Under the pieces are notes generated by a model that saw nothing but the letters and a program-made list of their open reading frames with translations, was not told the origin of the DNA and made no database searches. From positions 1 to 64,000 of the forward strand of contig JAVLUZ010000144.1 of the NCBI GenBank assembly GCA_036768485.1: DNA of 64,000 nucleotides, written 5' to 3'. Below are positions 47,543-59,838 of the stretch, piece after piece (positions within the stretch are counted from its first letter, which is position 1; the number at the start of each line of letters is the position of its first letter). This DNA is from Mermis nigrescens. Taxonomy: Eukaryota > Nematoda > Enoplea > Mermithida > Mermithidae. Made by a program: the position numbers and the translations under genes.

Positions 47543-47728
47543 AACTTTAGCCTGCGACTGCTTAGTCAATTGCTTAAGGTTCTGGACTCTGAAGCAAGAG
47601 TTCTATGTCTCAAATCCGGTTGCCAACAACCTTCTCCGTTTCATCACATATATATGAACCTGCTACACGAATGCCAGATGAACTACTATAGGCAATGCAA
47701 CGGAACACAAGGATGTATACCCAATTGA
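47543..47728 (+). CDS. Coding-like 61-codon segment, no ATG start
   Basis: This segment is open and ends at a TGA (47726-47728). It reads NFSLRLLSQLLKVLDSEARV, then LCLKSGCQQPSPFHHIYMNL and on to CNGTQGCIPN, with six cysteines. It begins just after an inverted copy of a retroelement fragment (47430-47523), with a possible acceptor ccatattag directly before it. Composition is coding-like. It could be a captured exon, the last exon of an unknown gene, or part of a mobile element. Confidence 0.35.
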   Translation, partial: NFSLRLLSQLLKVLDSEARVLCLKSGCQQPSPFHHIYMNLLHECQMNYYRQCNGTQGCIPN

Positions 47729-48292
47729 GCTGATATTTACACCAATATGAGAGGTGCGCCAAATTAGTAATGGCAGGCAACCAGGTCAGAATTCAGGATT
47801 TTTTTTGGGGGGACGAAAACATAAGAGGGAACGAGGAATGAATTTGAAAAAAGTTTTCCGACTACTAGAGCTGTACATTTTGTAAATTTGGCCATCAAAA
47901 TGCCTTAAATATGGTGAGAATCTAAAGAAAGACATATTAACAAATCTAGAATGATAAAAATTGAGTGTTTAAATCGAGCGCTTTTGACTAACTAGATTGA
48001 TTATAATTTTCAAATTCGGCGCAAAGCACCAAATGTTTTGCAATCTTTGGCTAAAAAAGAAAAGAGGGAAGAAAAGGAAAAATCATTCCCATTTTTCGTC
48101 CCGAGGAAGAGGGAAGGGGGGCCTGCAGAAAAGCTTGTTTTCATAGAAATTTTTCTCTATTTAAAAAAAAATCTTTTTCCGATTTTTCTGACAAAATTTT
48201 CACTTTCTAAATAGGTATTTATGCACTCAGAATTAAGCTTAGCTGCGTGCAATAAGCAAAACTTGTGTAGAAAAAATGTGTATACACACAAG

Positions 48293-50214
48293 CAGGCCCG
48301 TATCTAAAATTTTATTCTGGGGGAGCCGAAAATTTTTGAGACCACATATCTCGAGAACCATTAGGAGATAGGCGAAAATAAAGACAATTTTGAGCGTATC
48401 ACGGCGAACTCTATACGACGGTGAAGAAAAATTTCAACAAAAAAATTCAAAATTTTTTACTTCATTTCATATTGAGGTAAATGGAATGCTATTAAAATGG
48501 TTAACTTCTTTCTTGACAAATCGTACACAAAAGGTCAAAATTTTCGACGCACTTTCTGATAGAAAAACCGGTTATTAGTGGCGTACCTCAAGGTAGCGTT
48601 TTAGGACCCTCTTTGTTTCTGTTGTTTGTAAACGATTTTGTTCAAGCTGTTGAGCATAGTGAAGTCTTTTTCGTTGCTGATGATTTAAAGCTCTTTAATT
48701 TTTCTCAAAATTATACTTTGTTGCAAAAAGATTTAGATAAGCTGGTTTCCTGGTCTGAAGAAAATCAGTTAAGCATATCTCTCCCTAAATGTTCTGTGTT
48801 ATATCTAGGATACGCTAATCCTAAAGTTACATATCACATAAACCATTTTTTGTTATCTGACGCAGGTTCCTCAATTCGAGATTTAGGTGTTTCCTTAACA
48901 ACAAACTTATCATTCAGTTGTCATTGTACTAATATATCAGCAAAGGCTTTGAAAATGAGTGCTTTGATTTTCAAATGTTTTGAATCACGTGATCCTAAAA
49001 TGTTGGTTCTTGCTTTTAAGAATTATATTCGGCCTTTAGTAGAGTATGCTCCAACTGTATGGAGCCCCTATTTGCTTTCTGATATCAACAGGGTTGAAAG
49101 GATACAGCGAAAATTTACTAGAAGGTTAATTGGATATATGGGACTTTCTTATGATGAAAGATTAAAAGCCTTAAATTTAGAGAAGCTTGAACTCCGTAGA
49201 ATTTATTTTGATTTAATTGTTACGTATAATATTATTCACAATAATCTCTTGCCTTCTGAAGATTTTTATAAGTTTTATGGTCATTCGCGTACTAGAAATG
49301 CATTTGCAAATCAGATCTATTTAGAAAAATTTCGACTTGATTGTAAAAAGTATTGTTTTGCTACTAGATCAGCTAGAATTTGGAACGATCTTCCACAATA
49401 TATTCGAAGTTCTCCAAATGTTGAGACATTTAAGAGAAATTTGAAAAAGGTTGATTTCGGGAATTTTTTGATGGGGCACACGTGAGCGCAATCTATTTGC
49501 CTATGTGTCCAGGACATTTCGCATTTTATTTTATTTTCCTTGCGACTTTTGTTTTACCCTTGTGTTTTTCCCGAATAAAGTATTAGTATTAGTATTAGTA
49601 TTAGTATTACAGCAAATTTATCATTTAAGCTGATTTCTCATCACTTAATTGACGAATTATTTCTTATCTCTTGCCTTTATACTTAATCATTGTGCTTTAC
49701 AGAGAAAAACAATACGGATAACGAATAATTCGGCGGAAAAAAATTGACATATTCTGCATGTCAAGTTCAAATTTGAGCGGTTTTGAACGGGTCAGAAGAC
49801 AAAAAACCTATATAAACAATAAAAACGGCGCGACGCACCGGAAAAATTTCATGTTTTTCATGTCATAACTCAAATTTGAGCTGTTTTGAGTGAGCTAGAA
49901 GGCAGAAACTATAGCTAAACAATGAATCCGGCGCGAAGCGTTAGAAAAAATTGACATACTCTCTATGTCTAACTCAAATTTGAGCGATTTTCAGCGGTTT
50001 AGAAGACAAAATCTTACATAAACAATAAATCCGGAGCGAAGCGCCGGAAAATTTTGAGTTTACTAGCTCAAAAGTACGCTAAACACCGGTTTTGGCTGTG
50101 TTTCAGACCCACTTCGCCAATTTTTTATTTTTCCCTTTGGGGGACCCTTGGGAAAAAAAATTTTGTCTCCCATTTCGGGGGGCAGGCCCCCCCGCCCCCC
50201 TGCATACGGGCCTG
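48293..50214. mobile_element. CAGGCCC-ended hAT-like element (L1), interrupted by a retrotransposon
   Basis: Left end CAGGCCCGTATC and right end CATACGGGCCTG are flanked by near-identical 8-bp sequences, CACACAAG (48285-48292) and CACCCAAG (50215-50222). The non-LTR fragment at 48478-49609 splits it. The remainder resembles the uninterrupted copy at 38728-39306 and carries three GGCGCGAAGCG-type palindromes near its right end. Confidence 0.75.
48478..49609 (+). mobile_element. 5'-truncated non-LTR retrotransposon with reverse transcriptase
   Basis: The main frame, from 48571 to 49485, encodes the last part of a reverse transcriptase: VISGVPQGSVLGPSLF, the catalytic block as FFVADDLK (Val where most have Tyr), then the thumb and the family-typical C-terminus ending ARIWNDLPQYIRSS and VETFKRNLKKV. 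An upstream piece (LKWLTSFLTNRTQKVKIF) lies in another frame, so there is one frameshift near an A-run at 48562-48568. The 3' end carries AATAAA and a short (TATTAG)n tail (49581-49608), as in CR1/Jockey-like elements. It is inserted in a CAGGCCC-type element (48293-50214). Confidence 0.85.
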
Positions 50215-50351
50215 CACCCAAGTATGTGATTAATTGAAATAGTAAAAAATAAAAGTCGGTTTTTGAAAATTTTAAAGTTTGGTAATTGGTTGGCTATCAA
50301 TTCTACACTCCACCCCAATGAACATAATACTACTCTAAGGATCGTACTCAC

Positions 50352-50473
50352 AGAATGAGCTAGTCGTGCTATTAGTTGCAAAGCCACATCATTGCGTTTT
50401 AAAATATGTCCGGCGATGTAACGCAGCACATCATGTGTGTACCGTCAGCCGGCAAATATTCAAATAAATTATC
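50352..50473 (-). pseudogene. Unknown gene, exon b with apparent CA insertion
   Basis: After acceptor tatactgtgtag the frame from exon a continues DNLFEYLPADGTH. As written it then reaches a TAA stop at 50399-50401. If one CA is removed from the ACACACAT run, it continues instead as DVLRYIAGHILKRNDVALQ and LIARLAHS to a canonical gtgagt donor. The second reading is better supported by the donor and by composition, so this is either a dinucleotide slippage error or a genuine frameshift. Later exons would lie below 50350 but were not found. Confidence 0.5.
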
Positions 50474-50543
50474 CTACACAGTATATAATACCTCAATGAT
50501 AAAATTTTAACGAAATAAACCTGCCATTCCTAAAGATACCTAC

Positions 50544-50640
50544 GTGATACACAGTATTGAAAAATCCTGTGCAGTCATTTCGATGAAGATAAATCGTAGC
50601 AACGAATTCCATTCCAGCCAGGAGCGCTGTAGTGCTGTCA
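50544..50640 (-). CDS. Unknown gene, exon a
   Basis: On the minus strand, acceptor cgctctgcaaag leads to 32 codons, DSTTALLAGMEFVATIYLHR then NDCTGFFNTVYH, before donor gtaggt, ending in phase 0. Coding character is strong. The next exon joins in frame. The product is not recognised. Confidence 0.55.
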
Positions 50641-50994
50641 CTTTGCAGAGCGAAAGTTATTCGTTTTGCGCAATATCATGTTGCACATAAACTTGCAGGT
50701 TTCTCCTGAATTCAATCAACGGAGAAGATCAGCGAAAATAGGAAGTTGCCGATAATAAAAGATGCAAGTATAAGGTTTTTTAACCTACACATAATGCATT
50801 TCACAGAAGTAGGGGCATAAATTTTAAAAAGCACGTGTGACAATAAGCTGACAGATTGCGATTATAGCAGTGATTTGATATATAATTATCGTAATCCGTT
50901 GGTCTACTTTCGAAAAAATTCTTTAAATTTATGCCTACTATGTGAAACAGACTATAGTGCATGAAAAGGATTGGTAATCAAAAAGGCTTATTAC

Positions 50995-51257
50995 CATACG
51001 TGGGCAGCAAGAAAATTCTGGGGGGGATGCAAGATTTTTTGAAGGTCGAAAAATGGCCTTAAAAATGGTGGTATGGCGATAAAAACACCATTTTTCGACG
51101 TTTCTCATCAAGCACTATCCATTGGCATCAAAAAATTGCGAAAAAAACGAAAAAAATTTTCAAAAATTGAATTCTAGTGGGGGGCGTATTCTGGTTTCTG
51201 GGGGGGGTATTTTGGTTTCTGGGGGGTGCATACCCCCCTCCCCCACGCCCAGGTGTG
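50995..51257 (+). mobile_element. 260-bp MITE, copy 2
   Basis: Same family and orientation as the copy at 2682-2945. Exact duplication CTTATTAC at 50987-50994 and 51258-51265. Confidence 0.8.
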
Positions 51258-53263
51258 CTTATTACCGTAACTTCAATTTTTTCATTGCTCGATAGACGAT
51301 TCGAATTACACCGCATTTTGTCACGCAGCGCAATGGAAAAATCGGGTATTACAATAAAACATTTGTTTATCGTGCGATTTCATGCACCAAATCAAAAACT
51401 TGACTACAGGTATACAGGTAGTGCCTACCATACGTGTGTAACATAGAGGGCTTCGCCCGCTTTTGAGTTATTGGAGTATCTAAGAGCGCGCAAACGAGTT
51501 GGCTGATTTAGTACTTGAAGTAGTGTACGGATAACTAAACCGACAACACGCCGTCAGAGAAGATACCCAACACACAACAACTACGAAAGCAACGAACCCC
51601 CGTAAGTACCTTTGGGGCTTACCTAAGTACCTATGCTACAGCTAGCGCTGGTCAAGAAGCTGCGGTAAAAACCTGCACTCTTCCGAAATGACCCTAAATA
51701 CCTACTACCTAAAATCTCCACGGACGTAATCTGTCCGGTGCTTATGGAGATTATGGGATGGAGATGCCGACCGCAGATCTTAACCAGGAGTAATTAGATA
51801 ACCCCGGTATTCGCCCTAGGTCCTTGGACCTTTTTAGACCAAAAGAATAATTTTTCGTGAAAAGAATTGAAAAGGTTTCGCACCAGATTACCTATGGCGA
51901 AACTACTTATAAATTCAGGTTCCAATAGCACTCTGTACTTAAAACACAACAACAAAGAGCTCTAATGCGGGCTGTCATCTACTATAAAAATTATGTAATA
52001 ATTTTTATAGATTTTTGGTTCGAAAGAGGAATAATGAATTTCGCACAAAATGATAAATAAAGGTTTTACCCAACGAAATCCGGTAAGAATCAAAGTAGTG
52101 GCTGTTCCAATCCCAAATCCTAACTGCCTGCGATATATTGCACCTCTAGGCAGTTGCTTTTTGTGTTTTTACCAAATTAAAACAATTTACAAGCAATGGT
52201 GCTGATACAGTCGGAAACGACACGCCGGATACACAAAAGCTAGACTGCCACCAACTAACTTATAATCGTAGGGGGAATGGCCTACAGTAATATAAGAAGA
52301 AAATATTGTATAATGTGTTTATAACAAAAATGGGTGCTGCTTGCACATACATTTTTTGGGTCTCCGCACAGGCTCAACGTGAATAGCGGTCATGTTGCCT
52401 ATGTTTCAAATGTGAAAAGTGATAGGGGACTTGTAGGGAGTTCCACAGTAAAAGGTCGCATCTTTGTATCCCTTGCGACACATAGCGACAGAGTCCAACC
52501 AATTGACACTGCGTGGTCGGAATGCCTCCGCATGTCATACTATCGATGATCTGAAAACTAAGGCTGGATCGCCAAAGTAGAACCAACAGACCAGATGGTC
52601 GGAATTGGCGCACTAAGGTGCGCAAAGGCCGTACAAGTAATGGCACGTGTAGATACACTATCTACACTCCTCCCCTCACCAGGAAAAAATTCGGATCACG
52701 AGCCAAATTTTTTAATTGAAATGAAAATTATTGAAATATGAGAAAAAATTGTTGGAGATCCAACAAATGGAAAATTTGAGTAATTTTATTGAAATTTTTG
52801 GTTGGGCCCCCTGTGGAAAGGAGAAAATTTTGAGTTGAAAAGTATGGCGGCTGAATCCATGACTGAGCCTCTATCGAGTAGGGCGGAGACCTGAAAAATA
52901 AATTTGAATAAAAGAAGAATTAAGTAGATTTTAGATAAAATTAAGATAAAATGAGGCCACACTTGCTCTGAGCAAGTTCAGGAATCAACGAGATTAAAAT
53001 GACGAGATTACGCAAAATTTAAAGACGAGATTTAAAGGCAGAAGGAATAATGAAATGCGAACTAGTAGTTTTTATAATAAGAACGTTTAACGACAAAACG
53101 CGAATAAAATGACGTTGATCCAACAAATATTATGCTGCTGGCCATCGGCACAAACGCAGAGTCCAAATATAGAATGCGAGCCAAATGTGACTACTGGCGG
53201 CGTTTGTGGTCTGGTTTCGATGTCGGAAAGAAGCAAGACGACCGAATCAAGCTACGTGACGAG

Positions 53264-53526
53264 CATACGTGGGCAGCAAGAAAATTCTGGGGGGGTGCAA
53301 GATTTTTTTGAAGGTCGAAAAATGGCCTTAAAAATGGTGGTATGGCGATAAAAACACCATTTTTCGGACGTTTCTCATCAAGCACTATCCATTGGCATCA
53401 AAATTGCAGGAAAAAACGAAAAAAATTTTTGAAACTTGAATTCTGGGGGGTATTTTGATTTCTGGGGGGGGGTATTTTGGTTTCTGGGGGGTGCATACCC
53501 CCCAAAGCCCCCCACGCCCAGGTGTG
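53264..53526 (+). mobile_element. 260-bp MITE, copy 3
   Basis: Exact duplication GTGACGAG at 53256-53263 and 53527-53534. It is inserted in a coding-like, GC-richer stretch (about 53100-53650) that reads across the empty site. Confidence 0.8.
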
Positions 53527-53657
53527 GTGACGAGTCGCTAGAGTCCGTATGGCGGCGATGCGACGGGCGACCCTCATCCAATAAATTGATGCGAGGTTGC
53601 ACTCACAGGCTGCGATGTTTGTCGTACAAAATGGCATCAGGCGATAGTGCTCCGAAC

Positions 53658-53910
53658 CACACCTGGGCGTGGGGGTTGGGGGGTATGCACCCCGAGAAAC
53701 CAAAATACCCCCCCAGAAATCAAAATACCCCCAGAATTCAATTTTTGAAAATTTTTTTCGTTTTTTCCGCAATTTTTTGATGCCAATGGATAGAGCTTGA
53801 TGAGAAACGTCGAAAAATGGTGTTTTTATCGCCATACCACCATTTTTAAGGCCATTTTTCGACCTTCAAAAAATCTTGCACCCCCAGAATTTTCTTGCTG
53901 CCCACGTATG
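53658..53910 (-). mobile_element. 260-bp MITE, copy 4
   Basis: Reverse orientation. Flanks CTCCGAAC (53650-53657) and CTCCAAAC (53911-53918) differ at one base. It lies 131 bp from copy 3, giving an inverted MITE pair. Confidence 0.78.
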
Positions 53911-55439
53911 CTCCAAACCCATTATAAACTCGCGGCTGACTAGATGGAGTAGCCGGGTGGCGAAATCCTCAAAATTTTGATCGTGGCGCGGTGGAGATGG
54001 AAAGCGCACAAAACTACCGGTTTTGCGCAAATGAGAGCGCAATTGTTGCAGTTGTTGTTGACCCCAAAATTTGTTTGACCGGGACATTGAATGGCGTTCG
54101 TGCTGCGGCCAGTCGAGGCTGACGGCTGACCGCAACAACCAACGCATTGGTGATGGGCAATGCCCAACACCTTCGTGTTGACGCTGCGGCGACCGCTGCT
54201 GTGACGATTCACACTGCCGCTGTTCATAACTGCCAACGTTGTCAGTCGACCGCTGCAACCAATGCATTGATAATGAGCCACACCCAGAACCTTCAAGCTG
54301 GATGCAGCGGCAACCTTTGGCGCTGCACTGCTCGCGGCGGCGGGGTTGAACGCTGCCGATGCTGCTGCAGAGGACAAGTGGAGCTGCCAGTGGGCCGCGG
54401 TGATCTACGCATTGGAGACAGGAAACAACCAAAACCTCCACTAGATCGCTGCGGTGACCACTGCTCTGATTGCTCATGCGGCGTTGATGTTGCCGGTAAC
54501 TGGGGCGGATTCTGCCTGAAATGAGACAAAGAAGAGGGTCCGAGTTTGTTATCTGATGGCTTCGATATTAATGCCAACTGGCGATAGATCATCGCTTGCC
54601 GCTCGCGTCGCTCCTTCCATTTTTAATTGGCTCGATAAGCTCGTAGAGTATGTTTGTATTTGTTCCAGACATATCAGCTGGCCCTTAATAAAGGAATAGC
54701 TTCGTGATAGGATCTCAAACGTTCCATGTACGCGGTCTGATCCTCACGTCTTATTTCAGAGGCCACGGCTAAAGAGCCTGGCTTACGTGCAACAGTAACG
54801 CGTGGCAATTGTAACTGCGAGAGTTACACGTATAGGCGAACCTGCCTTAGCAGTTCGCGATAGCCATCACATAGCCAATACTAGTAGCTATCTATGATAG
54901 TGTACTGTGGGCTATGCCTTTGGTCTTCCCATTATTTCCCCAAATTTTCAATAATAAAAAACACTTAGATACTTGCCCGGTAGCATAGAGCTAAGTGTAT
55001 GATAATAGTAATTGTTTAATGCATACCGCTTACGTGAATCGAGAACTTTCGATCTGAGATAAAAGTGATTCAGTATTACGTTAAATTGATCGTTCTTTAA
55101 TTTACTGCAATGGCCCTTGAGGCCAGTGAACGTAACGTTGTAGTTAGAGTCTGGCTTTTTTGGTTTTTTGTAGGCCGGTTATTTCGACTGTACATTATTG
55201 TTTTTCTTTGCGTATTTTGTTTCCCGGCTTTAGGCCGTGTGTTCTTCGTCAAATAAAAGCATAGAAAACCTACCCAGTGGTTTTGGTTATACCGAGGGTT
55301 AGGTCGGCCACCATCCCTACGTCGAGGACTTCCACCTTTTAGTGGACTGATAGGTAAATTCCGTATGATAGCCTTTTCTATTCGAAAATCATAATTTATT
55401 TCTCAAGCCAAAAATTGATCAAAATTATTATCTAATCTT

Positions 55440-55800
55440 TAAGGATGATTGATCAGCATAGAGCTCGTTGTTGTTGTTTTCAGTGTTCAGCGTGCTACAC
55501 TAATTAGGAACCAAAACATTTCGAATCAGGCACTGATTGAAAATAAGTTAAATTACAACTTGAGCTTGAGATAGGTCAACTGACCTCCGCGGCAATTACC
55601 GAGACTAGGTAGGTAGCCTTAGGTCTTAGGGCGTAGCTGCTGAGATCACCCGACGTAAAAGCGGCCAGCAATATTAGGGCTGAGGGGATCGAAGCCGTAA
55701 GGTCTGTAAGGGTCCAAAGATCGAAAGCCTTAGAGCCGCGCGATCGGGGCCAGCACTAAGCGTAGACTTAAGTACCTGCGTACCTAGGTAAATCTCGAAG
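55440..55800. repeat. Diverged relative of 7560-7930
   Basis: Shares motif order with 7560-7930: GAGCTCGTTGTTGTTG, AAAATAAGTTAA, GTAGCTGCTGAGATC, GAAGCCGTAAGG and CTTAAGTACCTGCGTACC. Confidence 0.4.
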
Positions 55801-56204
55801 GCAGATGTATCCGTCCTGTGCCAGTTCTTTGTAGGCATAAGGCGGCTCTACATTTACATTGGACGTTCCCTCCTTTAGGCTGCTAGCTACAGCCGAGCTG
55901 ATCAATCATTGTAAAATTATTTTTCGATCCAAAAATCATCATTTTGGCCATCTAAGAATGTGTAACATTTCGTTCACCTTTGTTGTTGTATCGACCGCGA
56001 TCGTGGCAGTGCGCAATTTAAGTAAGCGTCCGTGGTAAAGATTTTGTGTATCGTGGTAAAGCCATCATTATTTTTCTATTTCCGTCGGATCTCTATCGAT
56101 GAAGGCAGCTCTTACGCTCGCATTTTTCTATAACCGTCGACCCTCAGGCGACGATTCATCATTTTTCTCAACTGACGACGAATTTCCGTCATTTAGGTTC
56201 TTAC

Positions 56205-57290
56205 TAGAGCTGTGCCGGGGCTGCCTTTTTTGCCGGGGCCGGGGCCGGGGCCGGGGCCTAGGCCCCAGCGCCGGGGCAGGAGCTCGGCCGGGGCCAAGTA
56301 AAGCGTGCTTTACCGTGTTCATAGTACGACCCTACCCTACCCCTTATACCTATGTACATATATATTCTTGCTAGTAGATATGCGCGTCAAGCGTTAATAT
56401 TTGTTGGGATTACAAGATATAACAGAGCATGGGCATTGGGAGGCTTGGGACGTGGGCGTGGGGGGGTTAGGGGTGTGCATCCCCCAGGTAGTTGGAATAC
56501 CCCCCCATAATTCAATTTTTGGAAATTTTTTGCTTTTTTAGCGATTTTTTGATGCCAGGGATAGTGCTTGACTAGAAACGTCGGAAAATGGTGTTTTTCA
56601 CCACCACCCCTAGAAATTTTTTCACACTCCCAAAATTTCGGTGACTGCCCACCTATGGTCTAGAGACCCCAGAATTCACACTCTCCCCCAAAAAAAAATC
56701 CGCTAGACGTCCCAGAAATTGATTTTCAGAATTTTTTGTGTTTCTGCGATTTTTTGATGCTAATGGATAGCTCCATTGAGAAACATAGAAAACGGTGTTT
56801 TTTCGCCCTACCATATATTATCAGGCGCTTTTTGACTTCGATAGTTTGGAACCTATAATTTTTGAGCGGCCCATGTATGGATTTAACTCCTTTGACTTGG
56901 ACGCGTTCTTTCAATTAGCTTTACTTCGACATTTTTAGACTTATTATTCTATTTGTTCTGATAGACGTAGCTGTCATGCTACCCTGCTACTAAGCAAGCT
57001 GGAAAGCTCGGCTATATGAATTGCAATTCAAAATATGTCAATGTTGATTATTAACTAGAAATTTGCACCAACCTGACATAATAAAATAAAGATTTGAATT
57101 AGCAAGATGTGTGGTGTTAGCTGAATCGAGCTTGAAGGTAAATCTGTCAAAACATTATCAATTTTCTACATTATAATCAATTATAACACTGGCCTCTGCC
57201 GGTGCCAGGGCCAGCCTGGCGGCTCCGGTCCGGGGCCTAGGCTCCGTGCGCTGGGTCGGAAGCCGGGGCCTGGCCCTGGCACAGCCTCTA
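56205..57290. mobile_element. hAT-like element (copy E)
   Basis: Left end TAGAGCTGTGCCGGGGC and right end TGGCACAGCCTCTA are flanked by an exact 8-bp duplication GTTCTTAC (56197-56204 and 57291-57298). GC-rich arrays lie at 56215-56298 and 57190-57280. The interior is an inverted relative of copy D, with a MITE-like insert around 56440-56660. No transposase. Confidence 0.85.
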
Positions 57291-57688
57291 GTTCTTACCT
57301 AACTGTTTTTCTAACCACGTACACAATCTTGCGCTTTAGGCTTAGTCCTATCTGCTTTCGATCATTTCACGTTGGGTATATCTTACTTCACGTAAGGAAA
57401 TACTATTTACGTGAAAAACCTGTTTTTCGGATCCGACAAAGGTCTAATCGTAAACATTTATTTTGGGAAAAATTTCGACGTACTGAAATTTATTTTACCC
57501 AAAGGCACATTTTTCGACATTTTTGACACCTAAAATGGCAGGAAAAAGGTTTTGCGGACACCGCCTACTAAATTGGAAAAACCTTCTACGCCAACTACTT
57601 CAGCTCGCCAATCACCTACCGCGCCCTGTTGACTCTAATAGTGTGTAATTCTGCGAGTAATGACACAGTTGACGAGAGATGTAACGAC

Positions 57689-57943
57689 CACACCTGGGCA
57701 GGGGTTTGGGGGCATGCCCCCCAGAAACCAAAATACCCCCCCCAGAAATCTAAATACCCACCCCCAGAATTCAATTTTTGAAAATTTTTTTCGTTTTTTT
57801 CGCAATTTTTTGATGCCAATGGATAGTGCTTAATGGAATCATCGAAAAATGTGTTTTTATCGCCATACCACCATTTTTAAGGCCATTTTTTGACCTTCAA
57901 AAAATCTTGCACCTCCCCAGAATTTTCTTGCTGCCCACGTATG
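57689..57943 (-). mobile_element. 260-bp MITE, copy 5
   Basis: Reverse orientation, with exact duplication GTAACGAC at 57681-57688 and 57944-57951. Confidence 0.8.
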
Positions 57944-58075
57944 GTAACGACTAAGGCGAATAATGATAAATTACCCGCGTCACTACATGCCACGAGTAGT
58001 ACACAGTCTGAAGATGAATTATCATTGAGTACCATGCGATCTCGCATTAATCAATCTTCGCTAATTAGTCGGATC

Positions 58076-58336
58076 CACACATGGGCATGGGGGCATCTGG
58101 GGGGGGGGTCTGGACCCCCAAAAACCAAAAGAACCTCCCAGAAATCAAAAGACCTCTCCAGAAATCAATTTTTGAAAATTTTTTCGTTTTTCTCTGCAAT
58201 TTTTGATACCAATAGATAGTGCTTGATGAGAAACGTCGAGAAAATGGTGTTTTTATCGCCATATCACCATTTTTAAGACCATTTCTTAACCTTCAAAAAA
58301 TCTGGACCCCCAGAATTTTCTTGCTGCCCACGTATG
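58076..58336 (-). mobile_element. 260-bp MITE, copy 6
   Basis: Reverse orientation, with exact duplication GTCGGATC at 58068-58075 and 58337-58344. It lies just before the assembly gap. Confidence 0.8.
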
Positions 58337-58413
58337 GTCGGATCCTAATATTGACAATCATCAAGTCACACAATGATCGATAATACGACTACCATTAACA
58401 CGCAAAATAATCC

Positions 58414-58513
58414 NNNNNNNNNNNNNNNNNNNNNNNNNNNNNNNNNNNNNNNNNNNNNNNNNNNNNNNNNNNNNNNNNNNNNNNNNNNNNNNNNNNNNNN
58501 NNNNNNNNNNNNN
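58414..58513. other. Assembly gap, 100 N
   Basis: Exactly 100 N, the usual placeholder for a gap of unknown size. Distances across it are unreliable. Confidence 0.98.
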
Positions 58514-59838
58514 AATTAAATTTGTGTTGTAAAAGTTTCCTTCATTTCATAGCACACATTCCCATTGGGGTTGAGGGCAGTGATCGGACCGAGGCCATCG
58601 AGCCTCGGCAATCCTCGGCGTTTGTTGGAGCTCGGCCTCGGCGCCGAGGGCAAAGCTGAAAAGTGCCGAGGCGCCGAGGGTTAAAATCAAATTTGAATAA
58701 GTTTAATATATCCGTTGAATATTGACTATTTAGAATGCATCTGCAGTACACAGGCTATTTTTTACCTATAGACTTTTCTTATGGTTTTAGTCGCGTACCC
58801 AGTTACACCAAGTCACATACAGCAAAGTGCCAATTTATTATTCATGTGATGACTAAGTTTTAATTCTCATGCTCGCTACATGGATCGGAAACACACATTC
58901 CCAAAGGAGAAGGGGTGAGGGAGGGTTATTACCCTCCTCTCGGTACAAGACTCAAGTCACTGTCAGACGATTTTTGGTGAAAACCTTTTGAATAATTTTT
59001 GAAGTTAATTATTACTATGGCAAAAATGCAGCTAACTATTAGAATTTCACGAAGTGATACAGTATTTTTGAATGTAAGCGAGAGTGAATAGACTAACTAT
59101 CACTATAAAACATGCATGCAACAGCTCAAAATTTTCGGGTAGGGGTCCCTGGCCATTTTTAGAAGAAGGGGGATCAGCGACTCTAATTTTATGTCAAAAA
59201 TGGCAAAAGCAACTAAAAATAGCCAACAAGGCGCAAATTTTCGCCAAAAATGGGGAGGGTGGGTCAAAATTTTGTGACGTTGGACGGAAGGGTGTGGGGA
59301 GGAAGTCCAACCCTGGGTGAATAGGGAATTCTTCAACCCCCCCCCTGTTACACGTATGGTTTTCGGCCATTTTTATGGGAGAGGGGGTAAATGATCACGA
59401 ATTTTCGGCAGAAAATCGCAAAAACGCACCTAGAAATGGCCAATAAATGCAGGTTTTGCCAAAAATCGATTTCGGCCCGTGCATTTTTTTGGAGCCATTT
59501 TTATACAATGTTGAAATACTTTCTTGGACAAAGTGATATTAATTATATCGTTTTTCAGTATATTTTAGGAAATTTCAAAAAATTTTCGGCGCTTCCCGCA
59601 AAACATCGCTAATATACTGTATTTAGATTGAAGCAGGGAAAATAAACACTCCAAAATCAATTTTTGTGCAATCTAGGCATCTTTATGCAGATTTAAATAT
59701 CTTTTGTATCTATTTATACTGTTTTTAAAAATTTTGTGCAAAATAAGTAGTATTTAATAACTTCGCACTTTTTTGCCGTTCAAAGATAAAATTGACTAAT
59801 TTATCCTGATGTTGCATTGGATTTCTAAGCACAGTAGT

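Larger units (their letters stand above)
51430..55400. pseudogene. GC-richer degenerate retroelement-like region
   Basis: Long stretches without the local AT bias are partly open in several frames. On minus, about 54310-54775 reads SEIRREDQTAYMERLRSYHE..RASWYVWNK-like sequence broken by two stops. 53940-54377 has two related units with KVLGVAHYQCIGC and KVLGIAHHQCVGC. 52340-52660 is open on plus. MITEs interrupt it at 53264 and 53658, and a possible poly(A) signal AATAAA is at about 55253. It is most simply a decayed LTR-type element, but I found no protease, polymerase or integrase motif. Confidence 0.35.

Noticed and set aside
53398..53835. Open frames with NSGGYFDFWGG-type peptides, also in other MITE copies
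   Set aside because: They are the 260-bp MITE read through its G- and C-rich end.
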